Assembly: GCF_039544305.1 (NCBI RefSeq)
Contig: NZ_BAABLK010000094.1
Span: 1 to 64,000 of the forward strand
From: Paeniglutamicibacter antarcticus_C
GTDB lineage: Bacteria; Actinomycetota; Actinomycetes; Actinomycetales; Micrococcaceae
DNA length: 64,000 nucleotides
Direction: 5' to 3'
Part shown: piece by piece, positions 36,034 to 44,654 of the stretch
How the letters are laid out: each line of letters starts with the position of its first letter
Numbering within the stretch: position 1 is the stretch's first letter
Program-made: the position numbers and the translations under genes
The notes under the pieces: model-generated
Seen by the model: only the letters and a program-made list of their open reading frames with translations
Database searches by the model: none
Told to the model about the DNA's origin: nothing

Positions 36034-36069
36034 GCGCACGACGCCCGGTGGACACCGGCCGTCGTGCGC
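36034..36069 (-). terminator. Strong hairpin between nrdE and nrdF
   Basis: A 17-bp stem (36034-36050 with 36053-36069) with one mismatch lies 52 bases after the nrdE stop. No T run follows on the minus strand. It may attenuate, stabilise or process the nrd mRNA rather than end it. Confidence 0.5.
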
Positions 36070-36121
36070 TTTCGGTTGCTAGACTATCGCGGTCCAACAA
36101 CCGTGGGTGAAACGGATTCAT

Positions 36122-38263
36122 CTAGAGTGCGCAGGAAACGCAACCCTCGACTTCGGTTCCCTCAAGTGCCATCTGGCGCAGACGGATGTAGTACAAGGTC
36201 TTGATGCCCTTGCGCCATGCGTAGATCTGGGCCTTGTTGATATCGCGAGTCGTGGTGGTGTCTTTGAAGAACAACGTCAGGGACAACCCCTGGTCCACGT
36301 GCTGGGTGGCCACGGCGTAAGTGTCGATGACCTTTTCGTAACCGATTTCATAGGCATCCTGGTAGTACTCCAGGTTTTCGTTCGTCAGGTAGGGAGCCGG
36401 GTAGTACACCCGGCCGATCTTCCCTTCCTTGCGGATCTCGATCTTGGCCGCCACCGGGTGGATGGACGAGGTCGAGTTGTTGATGTAGGAAATCGAACCG
36501 GTCGGCGGCACGGCCTGAAGATTCTGGTTGTAGATGCCGTGCTCCATGATTGAAGCCTTCAGTGCACGCCAGTCATCTTGGGTCGGGATGTCGACGCCGA
36601 CAAACAACTCGCTGACGCGGTTGGTGGCCGGAACCCATTCCTGGTCGGTGTACTTGTCGAAGAACTCGCCCGAGGCATACTTCGAATCCTCGAAGCCCTC
36701 AAAGGTCTCGTCCTTTTCGATGGCCAACAGGTTGGAGGCACGCAACGCGTGGTAAACAACGGTGTAGAAGTAGATGTTGGTGAAGTCCAACCCTTCTTCC
36801 GAACCGTAGTAGATGCGTTCGCGAGCCAAGTAGCCGTGCAGGTTCATCTGGCCCAGGCCGATGGCGTGGGTCCTGGCGTTGCCCTGGGCAATCGATGGAA
36901 CCGAGTTGATGTAGGACATGTCCGAGACCGCCGACAGCGCACGGATGGCGGTCTCGATCGACGCGCCGAGATCCTTGCCGTCCATCGCCTTGGCAATATT
37001 CATTGAGCCGAGGTTGCAGGAAATGTCCTTGCCGACTGTCTCGTAGCTGAGATCCTCGTTGTACTCCGAAGGAGTGGACACCTGCAGGATCTCCGAGCAC
37101 AAGTTGCTCATCGAGATCTTGCCCTTGATCGGGTTTGCCCGGTTTACGGTGTCCTCGAACATGATGTACGGGTAGCCGGACTCGAACTGGATCTCTGCCA
37201 AGGTCTGGAAGAACTCGCGTGCATTGATCTTGGTCTTCTTGATGCGGGCATCATCGACCATCTCGTAGTACTTTTCGGTGACGTAAATGTCGCTGAAGGG
37301 CACTCCGTAGACCTTTTGAACATCGTACGGTGAGAACAGGTACATGTCCTCGTTCTTGCGGGCCAGGTCGAAGGTGATGTCAGGAACGACAACGCCCAAG
37401 GACAAGGTCTTGATGCGGATTTTTTCATCAGCGTTTTCACGCTTGGTGTCCAGGAAACGCAGGATGTCCGGGTGGTGTGCGTTGAGGTACACGGCGCCGG
37501 CACCCTGACGTGCGCCAAGCTGGTTGGCGTAGGAGAAGCTATCTTCTAGAAGCTTCATCACGGGGATGACACCGGAGGACTGGTTCTCGATCTGTTTGAT
37601 CGGAGCCCCATGCTCACGCACGTTCGTCAACGACAGGGCGACGCCGCCGCCTCGTTTGGAAAGCTGAAGAGAGGAGTTGATTCCGCGGGAGATCGATTCC
37701 ATGTTGTCTTCGATGCGGAGCAGGAAACAGGAAACGAGCTCACCACGCTGGGCTTTTCCGGCATTCAGGAATGTCGGAGTAGCTGGTTGGAAACGACCCT
37801 CAATGATCTCGTTGACCAAGGAAACTGCCGTGTCTTCGTCGCCACGAGCCAGGTGCAGGGCAACCATGCACACGCGGTCTTCGTAGCGTTCCAGGTAACG
37901 CTTGCCGTCAAAGGTCTTCAAGGTATACGAAGTGTAGAACTTGAAGGCCCCAAGGAAGGTCTCGAAACGGAACTTCTTTGCGTAGGCGCCGCGGTAGAGA
38001 TCGCGGATGAAATTCTTCGTGTATTGGTCAAGCGTTTCACGCTCGTAGTACTCGTGCTTGACGAGATAATCGAGTTTCTCGTCAAGATCGTGGAAGAACA
38101 CGGTGTTGTTATTCACGTGTTCCAAGAAGTACTGTCGCGCTGCAGCGCGGTCGGCCTCAAACTGAATGCGGCCATCTGGCCCATACAGGTTCAGCATGGC
38201 ATTCAGCTCGTGGTAACCCAGACCTTGGAAAGCTGCAGGCGTTTCCTTCGCATCCTGCTTCAT
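36122..38263 (-). CDS. nrdE: Class Ib ribonucleotide reductase alpha subunit NrdE
   Basis: The 713-residue catalytic subunit has an N-terminal GYHELNAMLNLYGPDGRIQF, active-site Cys in LVSCFLLRIEDNMESI, the finger-loop NLCSEIL and its radical Tyr-Tyr region at GKIGRVYYPAPY, and C-terminal redox Cys in VEGCVSCAL. It reduces ribonucleoside diphosphates with electrons from NrdH. I chose the ATG at 38263 because it overlaps the nrdI stop (ATGA); a TTG at 38290 with GGAAG upstream would add nine residues. Confidence 0.97.
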   Translation of the reverse strand: MKQDAKETPAAFQGLGYHELNAMLNLYGPDGRIQFEADRAAARQYFLEHVNNNTVFFHDLDEKLDYLVKHEYYERETLDQYTKNFIRDLYRGAYAKKFRFETFLGAFKFYTSYTLKTFDGKRYLERYEDRVCMVALHLARGDEDTAVSLVNEIIEGRFQPATPTFLNAGKAQRGELVSCFLLRIEDNMESISRGINSSLQLSKRGGGVALSLTNVREHGAPIKQIENQSSGVIPVMKLLEDSFSYANQLGARQGAGAVYLNAHHPDILRFLDTKRENADEKIRIKTLSLGVVVPDITFDLARKNEDMYLFSPYDVQKVYGVPFSDIYVTEKYYEMVDDARIKKTKINAREFFQTLAEIQFESGYPYIMFEDTVNRANPIKGKISMSNLCSEILQVSTPSEYNEDLSYETVGKDISCNLGSMNIAKAMDGKDLGASIETAIRALSAVSDMSYINSVPSIAQGNARTHAIGLGQMNLHGYLARERIYYGSEEGLDFTNIYFYTVVYHALRASNLLAIEKDETFEGFEDSKYASGEFFDKYTDQEWVPATNRVSELFVGVDIPTQDDWRALKASIMEHGIYNQNLQAVPPTGSISYINNSTSSIHPVAAKIEIRKEGKIGRVYYPAPYLTNENLEYYQDAYEIGYEKVIDTYAVATQHVDQGLSLTLFFKDTTTTRDINKAQIYAWRKGIKTLYYIRLRQMALEGTEVEGCVSCAL

Positions 38264-38742
38264 TTCAGGTTCTGTGACTTTCGTGTCCAAAAGACTTCCA
38301 ATCCTTCGCGAACTCGGGTCACATCTTCCGGGGTGCCCATCAGTTCAAATTTGTACATAAGCGGAACGTCGCATTTGGCTGCAATCTTGATTGCGGCCAG
38401 GCAATACGTAGTTCCAAAATTGGTGTTGCCGGCGCCTATGACGCCACGTAGAAGGTTCCTGTTTCGTTCATCATTGAGGAACTTCACGACCTGCGGCGGA
38501 ATCGACCGTTCCCCTTTTTCGCCTCCATAAGTGGGAAGAAGAAGTACAAACGGTTTCACTGCCACCAGGCCTGGCTCGCGGTTCAGCAATGGAATCCGCG
38601 CGCAATCCCCGCCCAGTTTCTCCATGAACCGGTGGGTGTAACCAGAGGCTGAGGAGAAATAGATCAAATCGTTGTTGGTATGTACTTCCGCCGATGCGGT
38701 GTGATCATGCATTGGGGGTGAAGCCAACGCCGAGCTAGGCAT
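38260..38742 (-). CDS. nrdI: NrdI flavodoxin-like protein
   Basis: The 160-residue protein has the NrdI core: NNDLIYFSSASGYTHRFMEK, LLLPTYGGEKGERSIPPQV and VIGAGNTNFGTTYCLAA. NrdI is the FMN protein that delivers the oxidant needed to build the Mn2-tyrosyl radical in NrdF. Residues 1-24 are an extra polar N-terminus. GAGAGG precedes ATG 38742. Its stop overlaps the nrdE start. Confidence 0.95.
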   Translation of the reverse strand: MPSSALASPPMHDHTASAEVHTNNDLIYFSSASGYTHRFMEKLGGDCARIPLLNREPGLVAVKPFVLLLPTYGGEKGERSIPPQVVKFLNDERNRNLLRGVIGAGNTNFGTTYCLAAIKIAAKCDVPLMYKFELMGTPEDVTRVREGLEVFWTRKSQNLK

Positions 38743-38790
38743 CTTGGTCGCCTCTCAATCAATGGAAACGGTAAAGCTGTGTATGGACGG

Positions 38791-39036
38791 CTAAGCCATG
38801 CTCGGGCTCATGGCGTCAGCCAATTCGTCGATCTTGTCCGGCCGGAAACCCGACCAGTGATCGGCGTCGGTGATAACAACAGGTGCCTGCATATGGCCCA
38901 AAGCGCGCACGCGCTCCAAAGCTGCGGGATCCTGCGAAATGTCAACGCTCTGGTAAACGATGCCCTTCTTATCCAGGGCTCGGTAGGTTGCGTTGCACTG
39001 TACGCATGCTGGCTTCGTGTAAACCGTGACGGTCAT
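38791..39036 (-). CDS. nrdH: NrdH glutaredoxin-like electron donor
   Basis: The 81-residue protein has the NrdH active site YTKPACVQCNATYRALDKKG and the late WSGFRPDKIDEL, both diagnostic for NrdH. It takes electrons from thioredoxin reductase and passes them to NrdE. GAGGGG precedes ATG 39036; the frame to 39117 reads as noise. It is the first gene of nrdHIEF. Confidence 0.95.
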   Translation of the reverse strand: MTVTVYTKPACVQCNATYRALDKKGIVYQSVDISQDPAALERVRALGHMQAPVVITDADHWSGFRPDKIDELADAMSPSMA

Positions 39037-39221
39037 GTCCGTAAATCCCCTCGTGCAAAAATCTGCGTATGTGATGTCTTTGGGTTCCCATGTACTGCCC
39101 GGTGTCGGGAAGTACATACGAACGTTGCGTGCCGGCGGTCAGCGTGGCTTTCGAGAGTCGAAGATCCGTAAGTTTCCCCGTATTCCGGAGGCTCGCGCAC
39201 TAGGCCTCAGCGGCTAACTCA

Positions 39222-39237
39222 ATACTACATCTAGTGG
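39222..39237 (-). promoter_or_regulatory. NrdR-like box upstream of nrdH
   Basis: The palindromic core CTAGATGTAG (39225-39234, minus strand) matches 8 of 10 positions of the NrdR core CWATATATWG. It lies 186 bases before the nrdH start. NrdR boxes normally come in pairs, and I see no convincing second one at the usual spacing. Confidence 0.45.
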
Positions 39238-39295
39238 GGGCCTCGGGGTTAGACCCCAACATGATGTATTACACGTCTGTCATTTCATGCACAGG

Positions 39296-39369
39296 CCGTC
39301 CACAACCAGTGTGGATAACCACCCTCGCTTTAACCGCGTGAATCCAGCGAACTCGAAAATCTATCCACA
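39296..39369. promoter_or_regulatory. Cluster of DnaA boxes upstream of nrdHIEF
   Basis: A perfect DnaA box (TTATCCACA) lies at 39310-39318 on the minus strand. An 8/9 match, CTATCCACA, lies at 39361-39369 on the plus strand, and CCGTCCACA (39296-39304) matches the high-GC variant TTGTCCACA at 7 of 9. Three boxes in 74 bases upstream of the nrd operon suggest DnaA-linked control, as known for E. coli nrdAB. Confidence 0.5.
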
Positions 39370-39875
39370 CCTTGTGGAACGTCCCCCCACGTTTTAAAGA
39401 CTTGGCGTGTCGTTGGGCACGGCGTGTCGACTTCCCCGCACTAAACCACAAGATATGGCGCCAAAGCAACGAGTCAACACTACCTATGGTGCCAAGCAGG
39501 AACCTAAACGGTCCTCTCCGGCAGCATTTGTTGCCACGCTGCGAGAACCACCGGGCTGCGGCAAACCCGGCCTTGTTCCTTGAACAAAAGGGCAGCGAAC
39601 TCCCAAATTATGGTTTCTTCCAGGCCACCCGTTGTTGTCCCCGGGGTTCGAAATCATCCCCTGTACATCTAACCGGTCCGCACTGGATCCGACTCGACAC
39701 ATACACCGGGTTTCGCCATCAACTATGAAAAGGCGAATAGGGGCTAGCGGCAAAGCCCCAGCCGATATTCGGCCCCCCGGGCATCGTCGCTGCCATCGGA
39801 GCCAACAACTGTGATGCAGTAGGTCGGAGGCTCACGTGCGAGCTTTTATTCAATCCGACGGTAAAATCATCCGCG
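39370..39875. other. Intergenic, no gene recognised
   Basis: Short frames on both strands lack binding sites and recognisable protein sequence. The first part probably belongs to the nrdH control region. Nothing further was found. Confidence 0.4.
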
Positions 39876-40694
39876 TCACGTTGTTGGTGAAAAATAGGCG
39901 TCGCTCCCGGCAAGCGCCTTCGCTGTTGCTGTAGCAGCAAGCGCAACCGAATCTTCCAAGGTGTTGTTGCCCAGCAGGCATCCGACCGTGGTCCCCAGGA
40001 AGAAGTCGCCGGCCCCTTTGGCCCTGCTCTCAACAGCCGGCGTTTTCACCAAAGTGCTGCCTTGGCTGGTCACCAGCAGGGTGTCGACGGTGGAAGCATG
40101 GGATCCGCTATTCGCCGCACTGGTGACGGCAACCCACCGAAGCGTGGGTGTGAGCCAAGACTGGACCTTGTCCACCAACGACTTCTTGCTGCCGCCCTCG
40201 ATGAGCAGCGCTAGTTCAAAGTTATTGGGGGTAACCCCGCTGGCCAAGGGAATCAGATGCTGGATGTAGCCATCGACCACCTCCGGGGCAGTGTATAGAC
40301 CCACGTCGTCATCCCCCATGGCAGGATCGACAATCAATCGCAGCTCCGGGTTGGTCTCCAGTGCCCGAGTGAACCACTGGCCGACAATGAGGGCTTGGTC
40401 CGGATGCGCCAAATACCCAACGCAGACATAGACTGCCTCCCGCAAGACATCGCGCTCCAAAAGGTCATCAAGCATTCCCGACAACCACGCATTGTCGACC
40501 GCTCCCCCGGCGAGCGAGGAATAATGTGGCAAGTTGCTGAACATCACGGTCGGGACGCTGACCGCTCGATACCCGGCTCGCTCGATCAGCCTTGAGATCA
40601 CGATGTTCCCCACCGAACCATAAACGAGCTGGGAGCTGATGACGACTGCGGAGACCGGGCGTTTATCCAGTTCGTAGGGCAGATCCAGGCGCAT
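39876..40694 (-). CDS. pdxY: Pyridoxal kinase (ribokinase-like)
   Basis: The 272-residue protein has the pyridoxal-kinase N-terminal SSQLVYGSVGNIVISRLIER, the region VCVGYLAHPDQ, the substrate segment LIVDPAMGDDDVGLYTAPEV, TPNNFELALLIEG, and the PfkB anion-hole GAGDFFLGTTVG. It phosphorylates pyridoxal and related vitamers to salvage PLP. The adjacent PLP-binding protein gene starts the same unit 12 bases upstream. This pairs salvage with PLP homeostasis. Confidence 0.9.
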   Translation of the reverse strand: MRLDLPYELDKRPVSAVVISSQLVYGSVGNIVISRLIERAGYRAVSVPTVMFSNLPHYSSLAGGAVDNAWLSGMLDDLLERDVLREAVYVCVGYLAHPDQALIVGQWFTRALETNPELRLIVDPAMGDDDVGLYTAPEVVDGYIQHLIPLASGVTPNNFELALLIEGGSKKSLVDKVQSWLTPTLRWVAVTSAANSGSHASTVDTLLVTSQGSTLVKTPAVESRAKGAGDFFLGTTVGCLLGNNTLEDSVALAATATAKALAGSDAYFSPTT

Positions 40695-40706
40695 GATGGA
40701 CGCAGC

Positions 40707-41522
40707 CTACTCTGCGGCGGGTTTGGGAGCCGACGATTTTTCGCCGGCGAAGCCCGGCCAGTAGTGGCTGTCCGGCAAAGCCCGGGCGCCAAAAATGCCT
40801 TGCCCCACCCGAACGACCGTCGCCCCTTCTTCGATGGCGAGCTCGAAGTCACCACTCATGCCCATCGAGAGTTCTTCGATCTTCATGCCTTCCGGGGCGC
40901 TCGTGCGCAACGCGTCTCGCAGCTCGCGCAGGCGAACGAAACAGGCACGCACTGCTTCTTTGTTCTCGCTGAACAACGCCAAGGTCATCAAGCCCTTGAC
41001 GTGTAGCCGATCGAACTGCGGCAGCTGTTCCACGAACTCTTGGACCTCTTCCGGAGGCAGACCAAACTTGCTTTCCTCATCGGAGGTATTGACCTGCACA
41101 AAGACATCGAGCTGGCGGTCTTCAGCCTCCAACCGGCGCTGCAAGGCTGCTGCCTGACGAAGGTTGTCCAGCGCCTGGAATTCATCCGCGAACTGGGCTA
41201 CGAACTTGGCCTTGTTGGTTTGCAGGTTTCCGATGACCGAGAATCTCAGCCCGGGAATATCGGAAAGATTCTCAGCCTTTCGTGCGGCTTCTTGGACCTT
41301 GTTTTCACCCAAGAAGTCCATCCCCGCGGCAACGGCCAGACGCAGCCGATCCTCCGGAACCGTCTTGCTGACCGGCAACAATCGGATTGAGGCGGGATCG
41401 CGGCCAGCCTTGTGAGCGGCAGCTTCGATGCGAGCCTTGATCGAGGCAAGGTTGTGCGCAAAATCCTCGGTGGTGCTGGCGTGCGCAGCAGCGGGTTCGG
41501 GGGAATTCTCGGACAGCGTCAT
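40707..41522 (-). CDS. YggS-type PLP-binding (PLP homeostasis) protein
   Basis: The 271-residue TIM-barrel protein has the PLP Lys in LLPVSKTVPEDRL, FLGENKVQEAARKA, RFSVIGNLQTNKAKF, LDVFVQVNTSDEESKFGLPP and the phosphate loop ELSMGMSGDFELAIEEGATV. These proteins carry PLP without catalysis and keep vitamin B6 balance. ATG 41522 is preferred over 41564. It precedes pdxY by 12 bases on the same strand. Confidence 0.93.
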   Translation of the reverse strand: MTLSENSPEPAAAHASTTEDFAHNLASIKARIEAAAHKAGRDPASIRLLPVSKTVPEDRLRLAVAAGMDFLGENKVQEAARKAENLSDIPGLRFSVIGNLQTNKAKFVAQFADEFQALDNLRQAAALQRRLEAEDRQLDVFVQVNTSDEESKFGLPPEEVQEFVEQLPQFDRLHVKGLMTLALFSENKEAVRACFVRLRELRDALRTSAPEGMKIEELSMGMSGDFELAIEEGATVVRVGQGIFGARALPDSHYWPGFAGEKSSAPKPAAE

Positions 41523-41678
41523 GGCGGAGGAAGAGTCTTTCGCGATAAGGAAATTCGATTGCATCGACGCACCGGCCGGAACGGCCCAAGCGCCACCGCC
41601 AACTTAGCACGTCCCTACTGAAGCCCTTGAAGTCCAAGAGGGGTGGATGGCACCCGGCCGCCCGAAGGTGGCCGTTTG

Positions 41679-42032
41679 CTACACCTTCTTTACGACCGAG
41701 GACTTCAAATGCATCGGGCCAAAGCCATCAACTTTGCAGTCGATGTCGTGTCCGTCGAAGCCCTCAACCAAGCGGATGTTGCGGACCTTGGTCCCGACCT
41801 TGATCGACTGCGCCTGGCCCTTGACCTTGAGGTCCTTCACTATGGTGACGGTGTCGCCGTCGCAGAGCACGTTTCCGACCGAGTCCTTGATGGCTGTTTC
41901 TTGGGGTTCTTCATCCACATCAGCTGCTGCTGCTGACCACTCATGGGCGCACTCGGGGCAAACCAACAAGGTACCCATTTCATAGGTGTAGGGACTCGAA
42001 CACTGGGGGCACGATGGCAAGACGTCACTCAT
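41679..42032 (-). CDS. Zinc-ribbon PhnA/YjdM family protein
   Basis: The 117-residue protein has an N-terminal zinc ribbon (PSCPQCSSPYTYEMG, then LLVCPECAHEW) and the C-terminal PhnA domain (KDSVGNVLCDGDTVTIVKDL, VKGQAQSIKVGTKV, DIDCKVDGFGPMHLKSSVVK). Despite the old name, YjdM-type PhnA is not shown to hydrolyse phosphonates. Its ATG overlaps the stop of the small gene upstream (ATGA at 42029-42032), so the two form one unit. Confidence 0.93.
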   Translation of the reverse strand: MSDVLPSCPQCSSPYTYEMGTLLVCPECAHEWSAAAADVDEEPQETAIKDSVGNVLCDGDTVTIVKDLKVKGQAQSIKVGTKVRNIRLVEGFDGHDIDCKVDGFGPMHLKSSVVKKV

Positions 42033-42280
42033 GTCACCCAGTCTAGGTCGTTGGCATCCAACAGGGTGTCAGGAGCCTTGTACGGCAGAGCGCGGCCTTC
42101 AGGCTTGGGATACGCCGATCCACGGGAAGGGACGTCGCGGTCTTGTTGCCTGTGGCGTCCTTCCTGGGCTTTTCGTGTCGTTGCTGTCACGGAAGGCTGT
42201 CTGCGCCTTCTGCCCCCCGGGCTTCGACGTGCCGGGCGCGCGCCGTTCGTCGGTTCGATGCAATCACCGGGGATCGCCAT
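42029..42280 (-). CDS. Small basic hypothetical protein before phnA
   Basis: The frame from ATG 42280 gives 83 residues, rich in Arg in the centre (SPGGRRRRQPSVTATTRKAQ) and ending GRALPYKAPDTLLDANDLDW. Its stop overlaps the PhnA start, which supports a real gene. The N-terminus is uncertain: GTG 42349 opens the frame, and another frame upstream (42187-42420) also looks partly coding, so a frameshifted longer gene is possible. No family was recognised. Confidence 0.45.
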   Translation of the reverse strand: MAIPGDCIEPTNGARPARRSPGGRRRRQPSVTATTRKAQEGRHRQQDRDVPSRGSAYPKPEGRALPYKAPDTLLDANDLDWVT

Positions 42281-42441
42281 GCGCCTGCTGGCCACCCACG
42301 GGACGGGTGGGCGCGGCTCCCGCCTTGGCCTGCAAGACGCTCCTGACACGCCCTGACCAGTTTCTCGGGTACACGCTGGTTTTTGTTGCCGCGGTTTTCA
42401 TCCTCGAAGACATCCTTCACCGGAGTCCGCCGCAGGATGAA

Positions 42442-43329
42442 CTACACGTGCAGTTGCGGCGCCGGCCTCTTCCCCGTTGCCACCGCACTCAGGACATAGA
42501 GAACGGCGACTGCGACAACCACGGCAACCACCACTGGCCCAAGGGAACCTGCTGTCGAACCGAGCGAGCTGAGAAACGCGCCCACCCCTGCGCTTGCCAT
42601 CTCCCTGAAGTCTCCGGCAAGGATCCGCGATCCGGCCGCATTGGACAATCCCGCCAGGGCCGCCGGAACCACCCACAGCAAGAGCAGATTCACGACCCAT
42701 GCGACGCCTTGGCGGAGGGTACCTAGACCGCACCAGGCAAGTGCAGCTCCAACCAGCAGTGCCGGCAGCCATCGCGTGGCGCCCACCAAGAACAGCAACG
42801 ACGCCGGCGAGGGAACGGTGGCCACCCCGAGAATGAAATAGCGAACCCATATGCCCACCGCCAACGCAGCGAGCGCCATCCCGAGGGAAGCCGACAACGG
42901 TCCGCCCAGCGCGATCGACAGCAATACAAGCAACCCACCGGCGACCGCAAGGATTATCACCGCCAATACGGCAAGAAAATAGGCAGTGGATGCGAAGGAG
43001 AACCGCAGCCCGTCCCGGAGAACGAGCGAGGTTTGGATGATCGCCACGCCGCACGCGGCAAAGGTCCCGATTCCCGCGTATGCGGCAGCTTTGGGCCGTG
43101 AGTCGATCGGCATGGGGCGAACCGACAGCCCGGCCAAACCCATGCCCGAGATGACCATCCCCAAAATGGATGAGAGCTCGTACTGGCTAAACGGCAATAG
43201 CGTGCGCGGCATCTGCTCCGGCAGCGCTTGGACACCTCACAAATTCTGTAACGGTAGGCGCATCCCGGTCACGAACCAGGGCAGCAACCCCAACACGAGC
43301 GCGCCGACACCAATGAATATGTAGCCCAT
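42442..43329 (-). pseudogene. Polytopic membrane protein gene with an in-frame TGA
   Basis: From ATG 43329 the frame reads MGYIFIGVGALVLGLLPWFV to LPLQNL, then TGA (43237-43239), and resumes in the same frame as GVQALPEQMPRTLLPFSQYE and about 250 residues with several hydrophobic helices to the stop at 42442. A TGG to TGA change explains the break. The ORF from ATG 43212 (256 residues) lacks the first helix and could be an N-truncated product if reinitiated. The family is not recognised. Confidence 0.55.
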
Positions 43330-43351
43330 GCGGGGAACCCCCGACGGGCTT

Positions 43352-43378
43352 GCGCACCGGTTGATGGTCGGGGTGCGC
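43352..43378 (-). terminator. Hairpin after the 43449-44000 gene
   Basis: A 7-bp stem (43352-43358 with 43372-43378) with a 13-base loop lies 70 bases past the stop of the upstream minus-strand gene. It is weak. Confidence 0.4.
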
Positions 43379-43448
43379 GGCTCATGGGGTTTACTCTGTC
43401 ATGGGCCACGCAGCCCGGCTGGCCCTCGCCCGTGTTCCGCAGAGCGGC

Positions 43449-44000
43449 TTAGATGCTGACGAGCAGCCCGACACCTACTGCGGCGCAGGCCCAGAGGACG
43501 CTCACGAAGGTGCCTAGGATGAACTGTTCGGCGGCGGCGTGCTGCTTGAGTTCTGAGAACCTACCGAGTCCTTTGACGGCCAAGACCACGGCGAGTCCTT
43601 CCGGCCATGCTGCCCAAAGCGTTGAAGCAATGGCGGCCCGCTCCAGCAGACCGATCCACATGCCTCCACGCAGCGGGCTGGCATCCAGCACCAAAGTCTC
43701 TCGAGTGTCCTTGCGTGCGTGCTTGAACGCCGCCAGCCGGAAGACGGTCTCGGTCACCGGGCCGCCGCCAAAGGTGGCGGCAGCCACGCTGACAATGATC
43801 ACCAATTCGCGCGGAACCTGCCCCGCATCCGGCATGTGGTTCCCAATTGCCGCGAGGGTGCCGGAAATCGCCAGCACCATCATGAGCAGGATGCTGGTCA
43901 GTGACTGCTTCACCGGCCAACGGAATCCCGATGCGGCGAAATAGCGCGGGATACCCACAAGCACAACGACAAGCAGCAGGGCCCAAGCTATCCAGTTCAT
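43449..44000 (-). CDS. Membrane protein after a SatD-like regulator
   Basis: The 183-residue protein begins MNWIAWALLLVVVLVGIPRY (first helix) and has about five membrane helices, including LTSILLMMVLAISGTLAAIG and ELVIIVSVAAATFGGG, and ends in a helix IL GTFVSVLWACAAVG with a short tail. It starts five bases after the stop of the SatD-like gene, so the two are one operon and the regulator probably controls it. Its biochemical role is unknown. Confidence 0.7.
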   Translation of the reverse strand: MNWIAWALLLVVVLVGIPRYFAASGFRWPVKQSLTSILLMMVLAISGTLAAIGNHMPDAGQVPRELVIIVSVAAATFGGGPVTETVFRLAAFKHARKDTRETLVLDASPLRGGMWIGLLERAAIASTLWAAWPEGLAVVLAVKGLGRFSELKQHAAAEQFILGTFVSVLWACAAVGVGLLVSI

Positions 44001-44005
44001 CCGGC

Positions 44006-44602
44006 TCAGCTTCCTTCCGCTATCCGTGCGTACTCGTGCAGTGCCGCACCTGCCAGGTCTGTCAGCCTGGTGGCTTCGTACCAAAGTCCCGAGGCCAGCC
44101 GTGCCGAGACGGCTTGCTGCGATATCCCCAGTCGGACTGCGACCTGCTGTTGGGTCAGTCCTTGGGATACCAATATGCCAGCTTCGTCCGACGTTTCGGT
44201 GCGTCGCGCGTTCACCAGGGCGATCAATTGCAATTCTGCCTCAAGCCGTTCGGCTTCGGCACCGGGCCCCGAGAGGGCCAGTGAACCGTTGGAGTTCTTC
44301 GCCCGCTCCACGGCATCGCGCGCATGTTCAAAGGCGGGTCCGCGGCCGGCTCGCGTTTGCACCGGCATCGGCATCTCCACGGCACCAACACCGATTCCCA
44401 CACTCCACTCTCCCGTGCGAGCCACCTCGAGCGCCAACAGCACCGCGGCAGGCCCATCTTGGAGCACCCCCTGAACCTCATCGCCAGCGGTTCGTTCAAA
44501 TGGGCGAGCGACTTCATACGCCCGGGCCAGTCGTTGCAACAGGTCCTCGACCTTGTCCGGTCCCGATCGGGACTTGCGCTGGTCTATGGTCACCACAATC
44601 AT
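44006..44602 (-). CDS. SatD-like regulator with a C-terminal HTH
   Basis: The 198-residue protein starts MIVVTIDQRKSRSGPDKVED, and FERTAGDEVQGVLQDGPAAV plus WSVGIGVGAVEMP give the SatD-like (cyclase-fold-like) domain. The C-terminus carries a sigma-region-4-like HTH (GLTQQQVAVRLGISQQAVSA). ATG 44602 lies at the predicted transcription start. Two palindromes over its own promoter (44604-44625 and 44631-44654) suggest autoregulation. The membrane protein gene follows after five bases. Confidence 0.7.
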   Translation of the reverse strand: MIVVTIDQRKSRSGPDKVEDLLQRLARAYEVARPFERTAGDEVQGVLQDGPAAVLLALEVARTGEWSVGIGVGAVEMPMPVQTRAGRGPAFEHARDAVERAKNSNGSLALSGPGAEAERLEAELQLIALVNARRTETSDEAGILVSQGLTQQQVAVRLGISQQAVSARLASGLWYEATRLTDLAGAALHEYARIAEGS

Positions 44603-44603
44603 A

Positions 44604-44625
44604 ATACAAATATAGAACTTTGTAT
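44604..44625. promoter_or_regulatory. Operator-like palindrome over the -10 region
   Basis: Arms ATACAAA (44604-44610) and TTTGTAT (44619-44625) flank an 8-base centre. The site covers the predicted -10 element (44609-44614) and reaches to one base before the ATG at 44602. Confidence 0.6.
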
Positions 44626-44637
44626 AAGAATATACAA
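44609..44637 (-). promoter_or_regulatory. Promoter of the SatD-like operon, leaderless
   Basis: On the minus strand TTGTAT (44632-44637) and TATATT (44609-44614) are 17 bases apart. The -10 element ends six bases before the ATG at 44602, so the transcript should begin at or next to the start codon. Confidence 0.6.
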
Positions 44638-44654
44638 GCTTTGAGGCTTGTATA
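44631..44654. promoter_or_regulatory. Operator-like palindrome over the -35 region
   Basis: Nine-base arms TATACAAGC (44631-44639) and GCTTGTATA (44646-44654) are exactly complementary. The site covers the predicted -35 element and shares the ATACAA/TTGTAT half-site with the palindrome at 44604-44625. Confidence 0.65.

Noticed and set aside
39258..39273. A second NrdR box
   Set aside because: Only 6 of 10 core positions fit and the spacing of about 36 bases from the first box is not the usual one.
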